From positions 992,001-1,056,000 of the forward strand of contig NZ_CP184360.1 of NCBI RefSeq assembly GCF_048595755.1: a stretch of 64,000 bases of DNA. The letters run 5' to 3'. Of this stretch, positions 24,505-31,540 are shown in pieces. This DNA is from Luteococcus sp048595755 (GTDB taxonomy: Bacteria; Actinomycetota; Actinomycetes; Propionibacteriales; Propionibacteriaceae). The notes under the pieces are model-generated. The model was not told where the DNA came from. It saw only the letters and a list, made by a program, of their open reading frames with translations, and ran no database searches. Both the position numbers and the translations under genes were made by a program. Each line of letters begins with the position of its first letter. Position 1 is the stretch's first letter.

Positions 24505-25647
24505 ATGCCCACCCCACGAGCCCTGCCCATCCCACGAGTCCTTGCCGACGCACGAGCCCTGACCACCGTGGCCCTTGCCGCGATCCTCGCCACCACCACG
24601 ATCGGCACCGCTCAGGCCCAGGACGCCCACGCGCCCGACGGCCGCTTCGCCGATCCCGCCGACTATGACCTCGCGATCGCCCACACCACCGACACCCAGT
24701 ACCTGTCCTACTGCGCCAACGGCGGAGGCGTGGTCGCCTCGGTGCGGCAGCGCTGCCAGGACATCTACGACGGCACCTCGCGGTGGATCGTCGAGAATGC
24801 CCAGCACCGCAAGATCGCCTATGCCGCCCACACCGGTGACCTGATCGACTCCTACTGGGCCAAGACGCCCAACCTGGCCCGCGGTGAGTTCGCGCGGGCC
24901 AGCCAGGCGCAGCAGATCCTCGACGACGCCGGCATCCCCAATGGCGTGCTGCCCGGCAACCACGACAACCACAAGGGCGCCGACCCGTCGGTCTACAACG
25001 AGTTCTTCGGTCCGCAGCGCTACCAGCAGGCCAGCGAGCGCTCTGCCACGCCCTGGTACCAGGGGCCCTGGCAGCCCGGTGACAACTCGCACCACGTCGA
25101 CGAGTTCACCGCAGGCGGTACCAGGTTCGCCGTCGTCCACCTGGGCTACAAGCCCAGTGACGCTGCGCTGGCCTGGGCCAATGAGGAGATCGCCAAGCGC
25201 CCCGAGCACAACGTCGTGGTGGCCACCCACGCCTACCTCCAGCCCGGTGCCGAACCCGACGGTGACGGTGCGGCCCTCAGCGATGACGGGGCGCGGGTGC
25301 GTTCCCGGGTGGTGGACCCCAATCGCAATGTCTTCCTGGTGCTGTCCGGCCACGAGCACGGCGTGGGACGCAATGTGCGTGATGATGCCGGCAGTCCCGG
25401 CCACCGGGTGGTGGAACTGATGGCCGACTACCAGGCCTATCGAGCGGGCCGTGACGGGCAGGGGCATGCGGGCTTCATCCGGATGCTCCAGTTGGACGTC
25501 GACGGCGGTCGGCTGACCGTGGACACCTACTCGCCCTCGCTCGACTCGCACCGCAGCCGCGACTACGACACCAAACTGGGCCGGGACTACGACGGCAGCG
25601 AGGACGAGTTCAGCGTCGACGTGAACCTGATCCGCGCCGAGGCCTGA
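24505..25647 (+). CDS. Secreted calcineurin-like metallophosphoesterase
   Basis: A 380-residue phosphoesterase. A Sec signal peptide covers residues 1 to about 36 (cleavage near AQA-QD). The dinuclear-metal motifs appear in order: a modified first block HTTDTQ, HTGDLID, GNHDNHK, ATHAYLQ and SGHEHG. The start at 24505 gives a proper signal peptide and lies 7 nt after TAGCCT; longer frames run back into the exporter gene. The GTCA direct repeats upstream suggest induction by phosphate starvation, matching a role in releasing phosphate from organic esters outside the cell. The exact substrate is unknown. It is single and ends at a clear hairpin. Confidence 0.9.
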   Translation: MPTPRALPIPRVLADARALTTVALAAILATTTIGTAQAQDAHAPDGRFADPADYDLAIAHTTDTQYLSYCANGGGVVASVRQRCQDIYDGTSRWIVENAQHRKIAYAAHTGDLIDSYWAKTPNLARGEFARASQAQQILDDAGIPNGVLPGNHDNHKGADPSVYNEFFGPQRYQQASERSATPWYQGPWQPGDNSHHVDEFTAGGTRFAVVHLGYKPSDAALAWANEEIAKRPEHNVVVATHAYLQPGAEPDGDGAALSDDGARVRSRVVDPNRNVFLVLSGHEHGVGRNVRDDAGSPGHRVVELMADYQAYRAGRDGQGHAGFIRMLQLDVDGGRLTVDTYSPSLDSHRSRDYDTKLGRDYDGSEDEFSVDVNLIRAEA

Positions 25648-25659
25648 ACCGGCGGCTGG

Positions 25660-25689
25660 TTGCCCGCCCTGCCACGGCGGGGCGGGCAA
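25660..25689 (+). terminator. Terminator-like hairpin after phosphoesterase
   Basis: TTGCCCGCCC (25660-25669) pairs with GGGCGGGCAA (25680-25689) around a 10-nt loop. Confidence 0.6.
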
Positions 25690-25795
25690 TTGGTGGCAAC
25701 CGGTCGAAACTGTCGGTGCCGCCACCTAGCGTGGGGCCATCAGGGTAAGGATGCCCGGGCCGCCTGGGCACAGCCTCGACGACAGGAGAATGCCC

Positions 25796-26623
25796 ATGTG
25801 GACCCTCACCGGTTTCGCCGACGAGATCGCCGATGACTTCGCCGAACAACTCAGCCTGCTCAACAAGCTCGACGTCAAGTACATCGAGTTCCGCAGCGCC
25901 TGGGGACAGAACATCCTGCTGCTCGACCAGGGCCAGCGCGAGCAGGCCAAGGCGATGCTGGACGAGGCCGGGATCAAGGTGAGCTCGATCGGCTCCCCGA
26001 TCGGCAAGATCAAGATCACCGACGACTTCGAGGACCACCTGGAGGCCATGAAGCATGCCGTGCAGGTGGCGCACTTCTTCGAGGCCCCCTACATTCGCAT
26101 CTTCAGTTTCTTCATCCCCGAGGGCGACGACCCCGACAGCCATCGTGACGAGGTGATCCGTCGGATGAAGGCCATCACCGAGGTGGCCGAGGCCGGTGGC
26201 GTCACGCTGCTGCACGAGAACGAGAAGGACATCTACGGTGACATTCCGCGTCGCTGCGTGGACGTCATCGAGTCGGTGGGTTCCGACCACCTCAAGGCCA
26301 TCCTGGATCCGGCCAACTACGTGCAGTGCGGCATCAAGCCGCTCGACGAGGCCTACCCGCTGATCCGCCCGCACCTGGCCTACATGCACCTCAAGGACGC
26401 CGTGGCCAACACGCCCGACGTGGTTCCGGTGGGCGAGGGCGACGGCCAGGTGCCCGAGATCCTGCGGGAGCTCAAGAAGTCCGACTACGACGGTTTCCTG
26501 TCGATCGAGCCCCACCTGGGTGACTACACCGAGTTCGGCGCCATGAGCGGCCCCGAGCTGTGGACCAAGGCCCACACCGCCCTCGTAGGCCTGCTCGAGG
26601 CGGAGGGGATCGCATACCGATGA
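25796..26623 (+). CDS. Sugar phosphate isomerase/epimerase family protein (first)
   Basis: A 275-residue TIM-barrel protein of the AP-endonuclease-2-like superfamily (IolE/IolH-like). The metal-binding glutamates and histidines of the family appear in TLLHENEKDIYGD, KAILDPANYVQCG, YMHLKDAV and FLSIEPHLGDY. AGGAG 7 nt before the ATG at 25796 selects MWTLTG; MPMWT two codons earlier has poor spacing. Its stop overlaps the ATG of the adjacent Gfo/Idh/MocA gene (ATGA). Such isomerase/dehydrogenase pairs act on inositols, keto-sugars or 3-keto-glycosides; the substrate here is not evident. Confidence 0.9.
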   Translation: MWTLTGFADEIADDFAEQLSLLNKLDVKYIEFRSAWGQNILLLDQGQREQAKAMLDEAGIKVSSIGSPIGKIKITDDFEDHLEAMKHAVQVAHFFEAPYIRIFSFFIPEGDDPDSHRDEVIRRMKAITEVAEAGGVTLLHENEKDIYGDIPRRCVDVIESVGSDHLKAILDPANYVQCGIKPLDEAYPLIRPHLAYMHLKDAVANTPDVVPVGEGDGQVPEILRELKKSDYDGFLSIEPHLGDYTEFGAMSGPELWTKAHTALVGLLEAEGIAYR

Positions 26624-27657
26624 GCATTTCGCGGCCGGCAACGACGGCGGCCATCGTCGGGTGTGGAGACGTCTCGCTGGTGCACTTCGAGGCCTTCCAG
26701 GCGCTGGGCATCGAGCTGGTGGGCGTGGTTGACGTCGACCCCGAGGGGCTGGCGCGCGCCAAGCGCATGGCCCCGGGGGTGCCGGGTTTCGCCAGCCACA
26801 AGGACCTGCTGGCCAAGGTGAAACCTGACGTCGTACACGTCACCACCCCGCACCACCAGCACGCCCAGATCACCCGTGACCTGCTGGTGGCCGGGGTGCA
26901 CGTGATCCAGGAGAAGCCCCTGGCCAACACCCTTACCGCGGCGCAGTGCATCGTCGAGGCCTCCCAGTCGAGCACCTCCCGTCTGGGCATCTGCCTGCAG
27001 AACCGGTACAACGAGTCGTCGCGGGCCATGAAGCAGGTGCTGGAGGACGGCGAGCTGGGAGAGGTGCTGGGGGCCTATGCCAGCGTCGTGTGGACCCGCA
27101 CTCCCGACTACTACCAGTCCAAGCCGTGGCGTGGCCGGTGGCAGGAGGCCGGTGGCGGTCTGCTGATCAACCAGGCCCTGCACACCCTCGACCTGGTGCA
27201 GTGGTTCCTGGGGGAGCCCACCCAGATCAATGGCCGGGCCGCCACCCTCAAGTACGGCGACGTGATCGAGGTGGAGGACAGCTGCAATGCGATGTTCACC
27301 CACCCCGCCAGCGCCGGCCAGCCCGCCGTCACCACCACCTTCGTCGGCAGCCTGACCAATGCCGTGCACCGGCCCGTCGAGATCGAGGTCTACGGCAGCA
27401 AGGGCACCGCGACCATCCGCAATGGGCTCCACCTGCGCTTCAGCGACGGCCGCAGCAAGGACATCGCCGAGCGCGTGGTGCCCAGCGGCGGCCGCAGCTA
27501 CTGGGGCATGTCCCACCAGGCACTGATCGAGGACTTCCACTCCCGGTTGGACGATCCCGTGCCCTTCTGGATCGGCGCCGAGGAGGCCATGCCGTCGATG
27601 CGGATGTTGAAGACGATCTATGCAGAGACCTGGCCGGAGACCGCGCACCACCAGTGA
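26620..27657 (+). CDS. Gfo/Idh/MocA family oxidoreductase (first)
   Basis: A 345-residue NAD(P)-dependent sugar or inositol dehydrogenase. The Rossmann motif AAIVGCGDVS is at about residues 9-18, EKPLANT (catalytic Lys region) near 93-99, and the C-terminal substrate domain contains GGGLLINQALHTLDL with its usual histidine. Translation is coupled to the preceding isomerase. A 138-bp gap with tandem repeats separates it from the second dehydrogenase, so the last two genes may have their own expression level. Confidence 0.92.
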   Translation: MSISRPATTAAIVGCGDVSLVHFEAFQALGIELVGVVDVDPEGLARAKRMAPGVPGFASHKDLLAKVKPDVVHVTTPHHQHAQITRDLLVAGVHVIQEKPLANTLTAAQCIVEASQSSTSRLGICLQNRYNESSRAMKQVLEDGELGEVLGAYASVVWTRTPDYYQSKPWRGRWQEAGGGLLINQALHTLDLVQWFLGEPTQINGRAATLKYGDVIEVEDSCNAMFTHPASAGQPAVTTTFVGSLTNAVHRPVEIEVYGSKGTATIRNGLHLRFSDGRSKDIAERVVPSGGRSYWGMSHQALIEDFHSRLDDPVPFWIGAEEAMPSMRMLKTIYAETWPETAHHQ

Positions 27658-27690
27658 GCCGCTCCATCCATCCGACCCAGGACACGCACA

Positions 27691-27781
27691 GCACGTATTT
27701 CCCAGAGCACGTATTTCCCGAGCAGCTTTTCCCAAGGCAGCTTTTCCCAAGGCAGCTTTTCCAAAGGCAGCTTTTCCAAAG
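27691..27781 (+). repeat. Six 15-16-bp tandem repeats ending at a ribosome site
   Basis: Units GCACGTATTTCCCAGA, GCACGTATTTCCCGA, twice GCAGCTTTTCCCAAG and twice GCAGCTTTTCCAAAG run without gaps. They lead into GCAAGGAG, the ribosome site of the gene at 27796. The array is much richer in T than its surroundings. The internal sequence drift runs in one direction, as expected from stepwise duplication. Confidence 0.85.
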
Positions 27782-27795
27782 GCAAGGAGTAGAAC

Positions 27796-28962
27796 ATGAC
27801 TGACCAGCAGGTACGTCTCGGAATCATCGGCCTCGGCGCCGAGGGTGGCATGTATGCCAACTTCATCGACGAGGGCCGCGTCCCCAACATGAGCATCGGT
27901 GCCATCTGTGACATCGACGAGAGCAAGAAGGCCCGTGCCGAGGAGCTGGGCGTCCCCTTCTACACCGACTACGTCGAGATGCTCGACTCCGGCACGGTCG
28001 ACGCCGTGGTCACCACGGTGCCGCACTACCTGCATCCCGAGATGGGCATCAAGGCCCTCGAGAAGGGCATCCACGCCCTGGTCGAGAAGCCGGTGGGCGT
28101 CTACACCAAGCAGGCCCGCGAACTGATCGACTACGCCGCCAGCAAGCCCGAGCTGGTCTTCGGCGTCTTCTTCAACCAGCGCACCAACCAGCTCTACAAG
28201 GACCTCAAGGACCTGCTGGCCTCCGGCGAGCTGGGCGCCCTGCGCCACACCTCGTGGATCATCACCACCTGGTGGCGTCCGCAGGGCTACTACGAGCAGT
28301 CCGACTGGCGTGCCACCTGGGGCGGCGAGGGCGGCGGCGTCCTGGTCAACCAGGCTCCCCACCAGCTCGACCTGTGGCAGTGGATCTGCGGCGTCCCGAA
28401 GAGCGTCTTCGCCAAGGCCAGCTTCGGTTTCAAGCGCGACATCGCCGTCGAGGACGAGGTGACCGCCGTGGTCGACTTCGGTGAGGGCGCCACCGGCACC
28501 TTCATCACCTGCACCCACGACATCGCCGGCACCGACCGTCTGGAGATCCTGTGTGACAAGGGCAAGGTGGTCGTCGACAATTCCAAGCAGGTCACCATCA
28601 CCCGGTTGCGCGAGCCCGAGCAGGAGTTCAGCAAGGGCATGAGCATGGAGGAGGTCGGCAAGCTCTTCAAGGGCGAGCTCGACCTGTCCGACAAGCTCAG
28701 CACCGAGACCAAGGACTACGGCTCCGTGTGGGGCGAGCAGCACTGCGACGTGATGAAGAACTTCGCCGATGCCGTGCTCAACGGCGGTGAGCTGATCGCT
28801 CCCGGTGGCGACGGCATCCACGGCGTGCGCCTGGCCAACGGCATCCACCTGTCGGCCTGGACCGGTGAAGAGGTCAGCCTGGAGGACTTCGACGAGGCCC
28901 GCTACCTGGACGAGCTCAACAAGCGGATCCGCGAAGAGGGCAAGTTCGAGGAGAGGAACTGA
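27796..28962 (+). CDS. Gfo/Idh/MocA family oxidoreductase (second)
   Basis: A 388-residue NAD(P)-dependent dehydrogenase distinct from the first. The Rossmann motif LGIIGLGAEGG is near residues 6-16, and VEKPVGVYTK near 95-104 has the catalytic Lys. GGGVLVNQAPHQLDLWQW carries the conserved C-terminal histidine. AAGGAG 6 nt before the ATG supports the start. One base separates its stop from the next gene's ATG (TGACATG). It probably oxidises or reduces the same sugar pool handled by the flanking isomerases. Confidence 0.92.
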   Translation: MTDQQVRLGIIGLGAEGGMYANFIDEGRVPNMSIGAICDIDESKKARAEELGVPFYTDYVEMLDSGTVDAVVTTVPHYLHPEMGIKALEKGIHALVEKPVGVYTKQARELIDYAASKPELVFGVFFNQRTNQLYKDLKDLLASGELGALRHTSWIITTWWRPQGYYEQSDWRATWGGEGGGVLVNQAPHQLDLWQWICGVPKSVFAKASFGFKRDIAVEDEVTAVVDFGEGATGTFITCTHDIAGTDRLEILCDKGKVVVDNSKQVTITRLREPEQEFSKGMSMEEVGKLFKGELDLSDKLSTETKDYGSVWGEQHCDVMKNFADAVLNGGELIAPGGDGIHGVRLANGIHLSAWTGEEVSLEDFDEARYLDELNKRIREEGKFEERN

Positions 28963-28963
28963 C

Positions 28964-29812
28964 ATGGCAACGCTTGGCGTGCAGATGATGATGCTCAAGG
29001 ACAAGGTCGCCGAACAGGGCATGTGGCCGGTCCTGGAGCAGATCGCAGCCCTCGACCTGGTGGGCCTGGAGGTCAGCCAGATCCCGATGGACGAGGAGAA
29101 CGTGGCGGCGCTGGAGCGCGGCATCAAGGAACTCGGGTTGAAGGTGGGTGCCCTGTCGGTGGCGCTCAAGCCCGGGCCCGTCGCCACCGGCGACAACCTC
29201 ACGGAGCACTTCGACAAGGTGGTGGCCGATTGCCGTCGGCTGGATTGCAACTACGTGCGCATCGGCATGATGCCCTTCACCGCGATGGCCTCGAAGCAGG
29301 CCTGCGAGGAGTGGGCCGCCGAGTGCGAGGGCTGGGCGCAGAAGCTGGCCGCCGAGGGCATCACGCTGTGCTACCACAACCACCACGTGGATCTGGCGCA
29401 GTTCGACGGTGAGCGCATCTTCGACATCGTGCGTCGCGTCGCCCCCAGCGTGAACTTCGAGGTGGACCTGCACTGGGTGCAGCGCGGCGGTATGAACCCG
29501 CTGGAGATGCTGGAGCAGTACGCCGGCGTGTGCAAGATCATCCACGTCAAGGACTTCCGCGTGGTGCCGCTGCCTGAGTCGGCGATGGGCCTGCTCGAGG
29601 AGGGCAAGATGGCGGAGTTCATGCAGGCCTTCACCAACCTGGCGCAGTTCGCCGAGGTGGGTCAGGGCAACATGAACTGGCCCAAGCTGCTGCCCGCGGC
29701 GATCGACGCGGGCGCCGAATGGTTCTTCATCGAGCAGGACGAGACCTACGGCCGCGATCCCTTCGACTGCATCAAGGACTCCCGCGAGTACCTCAAGGGC
29801 ATCGGTTACTGA
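28964..29812 (+). CDS. Sugar phosphate isomerase/epimerase family protein (second)
   Basis: A 282-residue TIM-barrel protein of the same superfamily as the gene at 25796, but divergent. Metal-site blocks are LCYHNHHVDL (about 123-132), NFEVDLHWVQRGG, IIHVKDFR and EWFFIEQDE. The start ATG at 28964 lies one base after the dehydrogenase stop, within GAGGAG context. It ends the four-gene cluster; no transporter or regulator lies next to it. A convergent hairpin terminator follows. Confidence 0.9.
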   Translation: MATLGVQMMMLKDKVAEQGMWPVLEQIAALDLVGLEVSQIPMDEENVAALERGIKELGLKVGALSVALKPGPVATGDNLTEHFDKVVADCRRLDCNYVRIGMMPFTAMASKQACEEWAAECEGWAQKLAAEGITLCYHNHHVDLAQFDGERIFDIVRRVAPSVNFEVDLHWVQRGGMNPLEMLEQYAGVCKIIHVKDFRVVPLPESAMGLLEEGKMAEFMQAFTNLAQFAEVGQGNMNWPKLLPAAIDAGAEWFFIEQDETYGRDPFDCIKDSREYLKGIGY

Positions 29813-29835
29813 CCAGGGTGCACTGACCAGCTCCC

Positions 29836-29866
29836 GTGGGGCCGCGACTACAGGTTGCGGCCCCAC
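29836..29866. terminator. Bidirectional hairpin
   Basis: 13-bp arms (29836-29848 and 29854-29866) with one G-T pair and a 5-nt loop. It overlaps the last codons of the PI-PLC gene on the other strand and serves both converging units. Confidence 0.7.
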
Positions 29867-30732
29867 AGCTGTCTGGTCTGCTGCGGGGTGATGAAGTCCA
29901 GCAGCACGATGCCATTGCGCTCGGGCGGATGCCCCTCGCCACGTTCGGGCAGCTCGTCGAAATGCCTGGTCAGCAAGGGCTCCAGCCGATTGGCCGCCTG
30001 CAGGGGCGTGAGCCACAGGCCATTGGACGAGGCATGGCAGCTCCACATCCGTCCGTCGCCGCGAGCCGCGCGTGCCCGACGCAGGTGGTCGGTGACCCCG
30101 GGCCACTTGCGGCTGTCCCACAGGCGAGCCGAATCGATGCGCCAGTCGTCGCTCACCTGCCAGCCGCTGTGGTCGAGCCCGGCAAAGCCGGCGCTGCGGG
30201 TGACCACCACCACGTGACCGCGGGCCTGCGCCAGCGTCGGAACCCGCCGGGAGTCACGCACCAGCCCCGCAAAGCGTGCCCGCAGGCGGCTCCAGGTGCG
30301 GGCGAGGGCCGCGGCGTCGGAGCGGGAGAACTCTTGGGTGAGGCAGAGCAGCACGCTCTCGGTGGGGTGGCCCTGCAGGAAGTCCCGGCAGGTCTCCAGG
30401 ACGTCGTCCAGGGTGAGCCCCTGGAAGAACTGGTTGTGGTGCACGCGAAAACTGCCGCGGTGGTGGCGCACTCGGATGTCGAGGTAGCGCACCCCGGCCT
30501 CGAGCTGGTCGCGGATGCCGTGGTGCTGGCAGGCCACCCAGCGTCCTCCGCGGGTGGCCCCGGAATTGTGGGTGCCGGGAATGGTCAGCGCGTCGAGCCG
30601 CAGCGACGGGTCGAGGGCGCCCATCCATTCGGTGCTCTCCACCAGGGGACGGGTGGACCCAGCGCGGGGCGGCCGCAAGGCGGGCTGCACGGTGGCGGGC
30701 GTGTGCCCGTCGAGGCCGCGCAGCTGGGTCAT
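29848..30732 (-). CDS. Phosphatidylinositol-specific phospholipase C-like protein
   Basis: A 294-residue PI-PLC X-domain protein. Bacterial members cleave phosphatidylinositol or related phosphodiesters by acid/base histidines. The first histidine is in IPGTHNSGA (His55), the arginine in YLDIRVR, and the second histidine in VHHNQF (His98/99), followed by LLCLTQEF and NGIVLLDF near the C-terminus. Unlike most secreted relatives there is no signal peptide, and an in-frame TGA two codons before the ATG rules out an upstream extension. Two 11-bp GTTCA/GTCAC units upstream suggest phosphate control. Whether it acts inside the cell or leaves by a non-classical route cannot be seen. Confidence 0.85.
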   Translation of the reverse strand: MTQLRGLDGHTPATVQPALRPPRAGSTRPLVESTEWMGALDPSLRLDALTIPGTHNSGATRGGRWVACQHHGIRDQLEAGVRYLDIRVRHHRGSFRVHHNQFFQGLTLDDVLETCRDFLQGHPTESVLLCLTQEFSRSDAAALARTWSRLRARFAGLVRDSRRVPTLAQARGHVVVVTRSAGFAGLDHSGWQVSDDWRIDSARLWDSRKWPGVTDHLRRARAARGDGRMWSCHASSNGLWLTPLQAANRLEPLLTRHFDELPERGEGHPPERNGIVLLDFITPQQTRQLWGRNL

Positions 30733-30771
30733 GGATCAACGATTGCGACCATGGATGGCGGGAGCGAAGCC

Positions 30772-30793
30772 GCAGGGTGACGGCTGGTTGAAC
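30772..30793 (-). promoter_or_regulatory. Putative PHO box (two 11-bp direct repeats)
   Basis: On the minus strand GTTCAACCAGC is followed directly by CGTCACCCTGC, in phase with the units seen at 24443, 38789, 42991 and 52189. The box ends 39 bp before the PI-PLC start. Confidence 0.5.
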
Positions 30794-30804
30794 GTCTCGA
30801 AACG

Positions 30805-31419
30805 TCAGTCGGCGGTGATCATGGCGCGCAGCACCAGGCTGAGCAGCTCGGTGGCCTGTGGCGAATCGGGGCTGGCGTCGTGGACCAACTGGTCCAGGGT
30901 GGTCTGGTCGTGCACCGCATGCAGCAGCGAGAGGGCCTGGTCCATCGGGATGGTCAGCCGCAGCCCGGCGGTGCGCAGTCCTTCACCGATCAATTCGCCG
31001 AACATCGGGGTGACGCTGCTCTCGTAGGCGGCGAAGGCATCGCGCAGGGCGGGTTCCCGAGCGGCGTGCAGACGCAGCTCGCTCATCACCAGTGCCGATT
31101 CGGGCTTGGTGCCAGAGGTGGTGATGAACAGCTGGACCGCGCGCGTGATCCGCTCGTCGACGTCGAGGGTGGGATCCATGCGCGCGATCGCGTTGCGGGC
31201 GGCCGCCAGGTAGCGCTGGCCGAGCCATTCCAGCACCGCCACGCACAGGTCGTCCTTGGAGGCGAAGTTGGAGTAGAAGGCCCCCCGGGTGAAGTCGGCG
31301 GCCTCGCAGATCTCCTCCACGCTGGCCGCCAGCACGCCCTTGCGGGCGATGACCTCGATGGCCGCGCCCACCAGTCGTTCACGGGTGGCGGCGCGGCGGG
31401 CGGTGGTGGGCATGCTCAT
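30805..31419 (-). CDS. TetR-family transcriptional regulator
   Basis: A 204-residue repressor. The N-terminal TetR helix-turn-helix reads RERLVGAAIEVIARKGVLAASVEEICEAADFTRGAFYSNFASKDDLC (about residues 14-60). The C-terminal ligand domain is helical. The start at 31419 (MSMPTT) was chosen; MPTT at 31413 is equally possible given AGAGGA upstream. It is divergent from the MMPL/YhgE operon across 121 bp holding a palindromic site, the usual arrangement for a repressor of an exporter that also controls itself. Confidence 0.93.
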   Translation of the reverse strand: MSMPTTARRAATRERLVGAAIEVIARKGVLAASVEEICEAADFTRGAFYSNFASKDDLCVAVLEWLGQRYLAAARNAIARMDPTLDVDERITRAVQLFITTSGTKPESALVMSELRLHAAREPALRDAFAAYESSVTPMFGELIGEGLRTAGLRLTIPMDQALSLLHAVHDQTTLDQLVHDASPDSPQATELLSLVLRAMITAD

Positions 31420-31486
31420 GGGTCCTCTGGGCGCTGGGTCGGCTTGTGGAGCGGCTTTGTCAGGTCTTCGACGAAGGGTACACTCC

Positions 31487-31513
31487 TGTATCGGATACAA
31501 CACTGTATCGGAT
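31487..31513. promoter_or_regulatory. TetR-type operator
   Basis: A perfect 13-bp palindrome TGTATCGGATACA (31487-31499) is followed 17 bp on by a second copy of its left part, TGTATCGGAT (31504-31513). It sits between the divergent TetR and MMPL genes. Confidence 0.65.
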
Positions 31514-31540
31514 TCTCCTTCGCATCTCGGGGTCGCCTCC

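Noticed and set aside
27691..27781. The regular repeat array as a CRISPR.
   Set aside because: Units are contiguous with no unique spacers, only 15 bp long, and no cas genes are present.
27618..27926. A coding interpretation of the 15-bp repeats (LPLEKLPLEK or FPRQLFPRQ frames).
   Set aside because: The frames overlap genes on both sides, have no ribosome site, and the downstream gene's ribosome site lies at the array's end. A 15-bp period automatically gives a 5-residue repeat in any frame.
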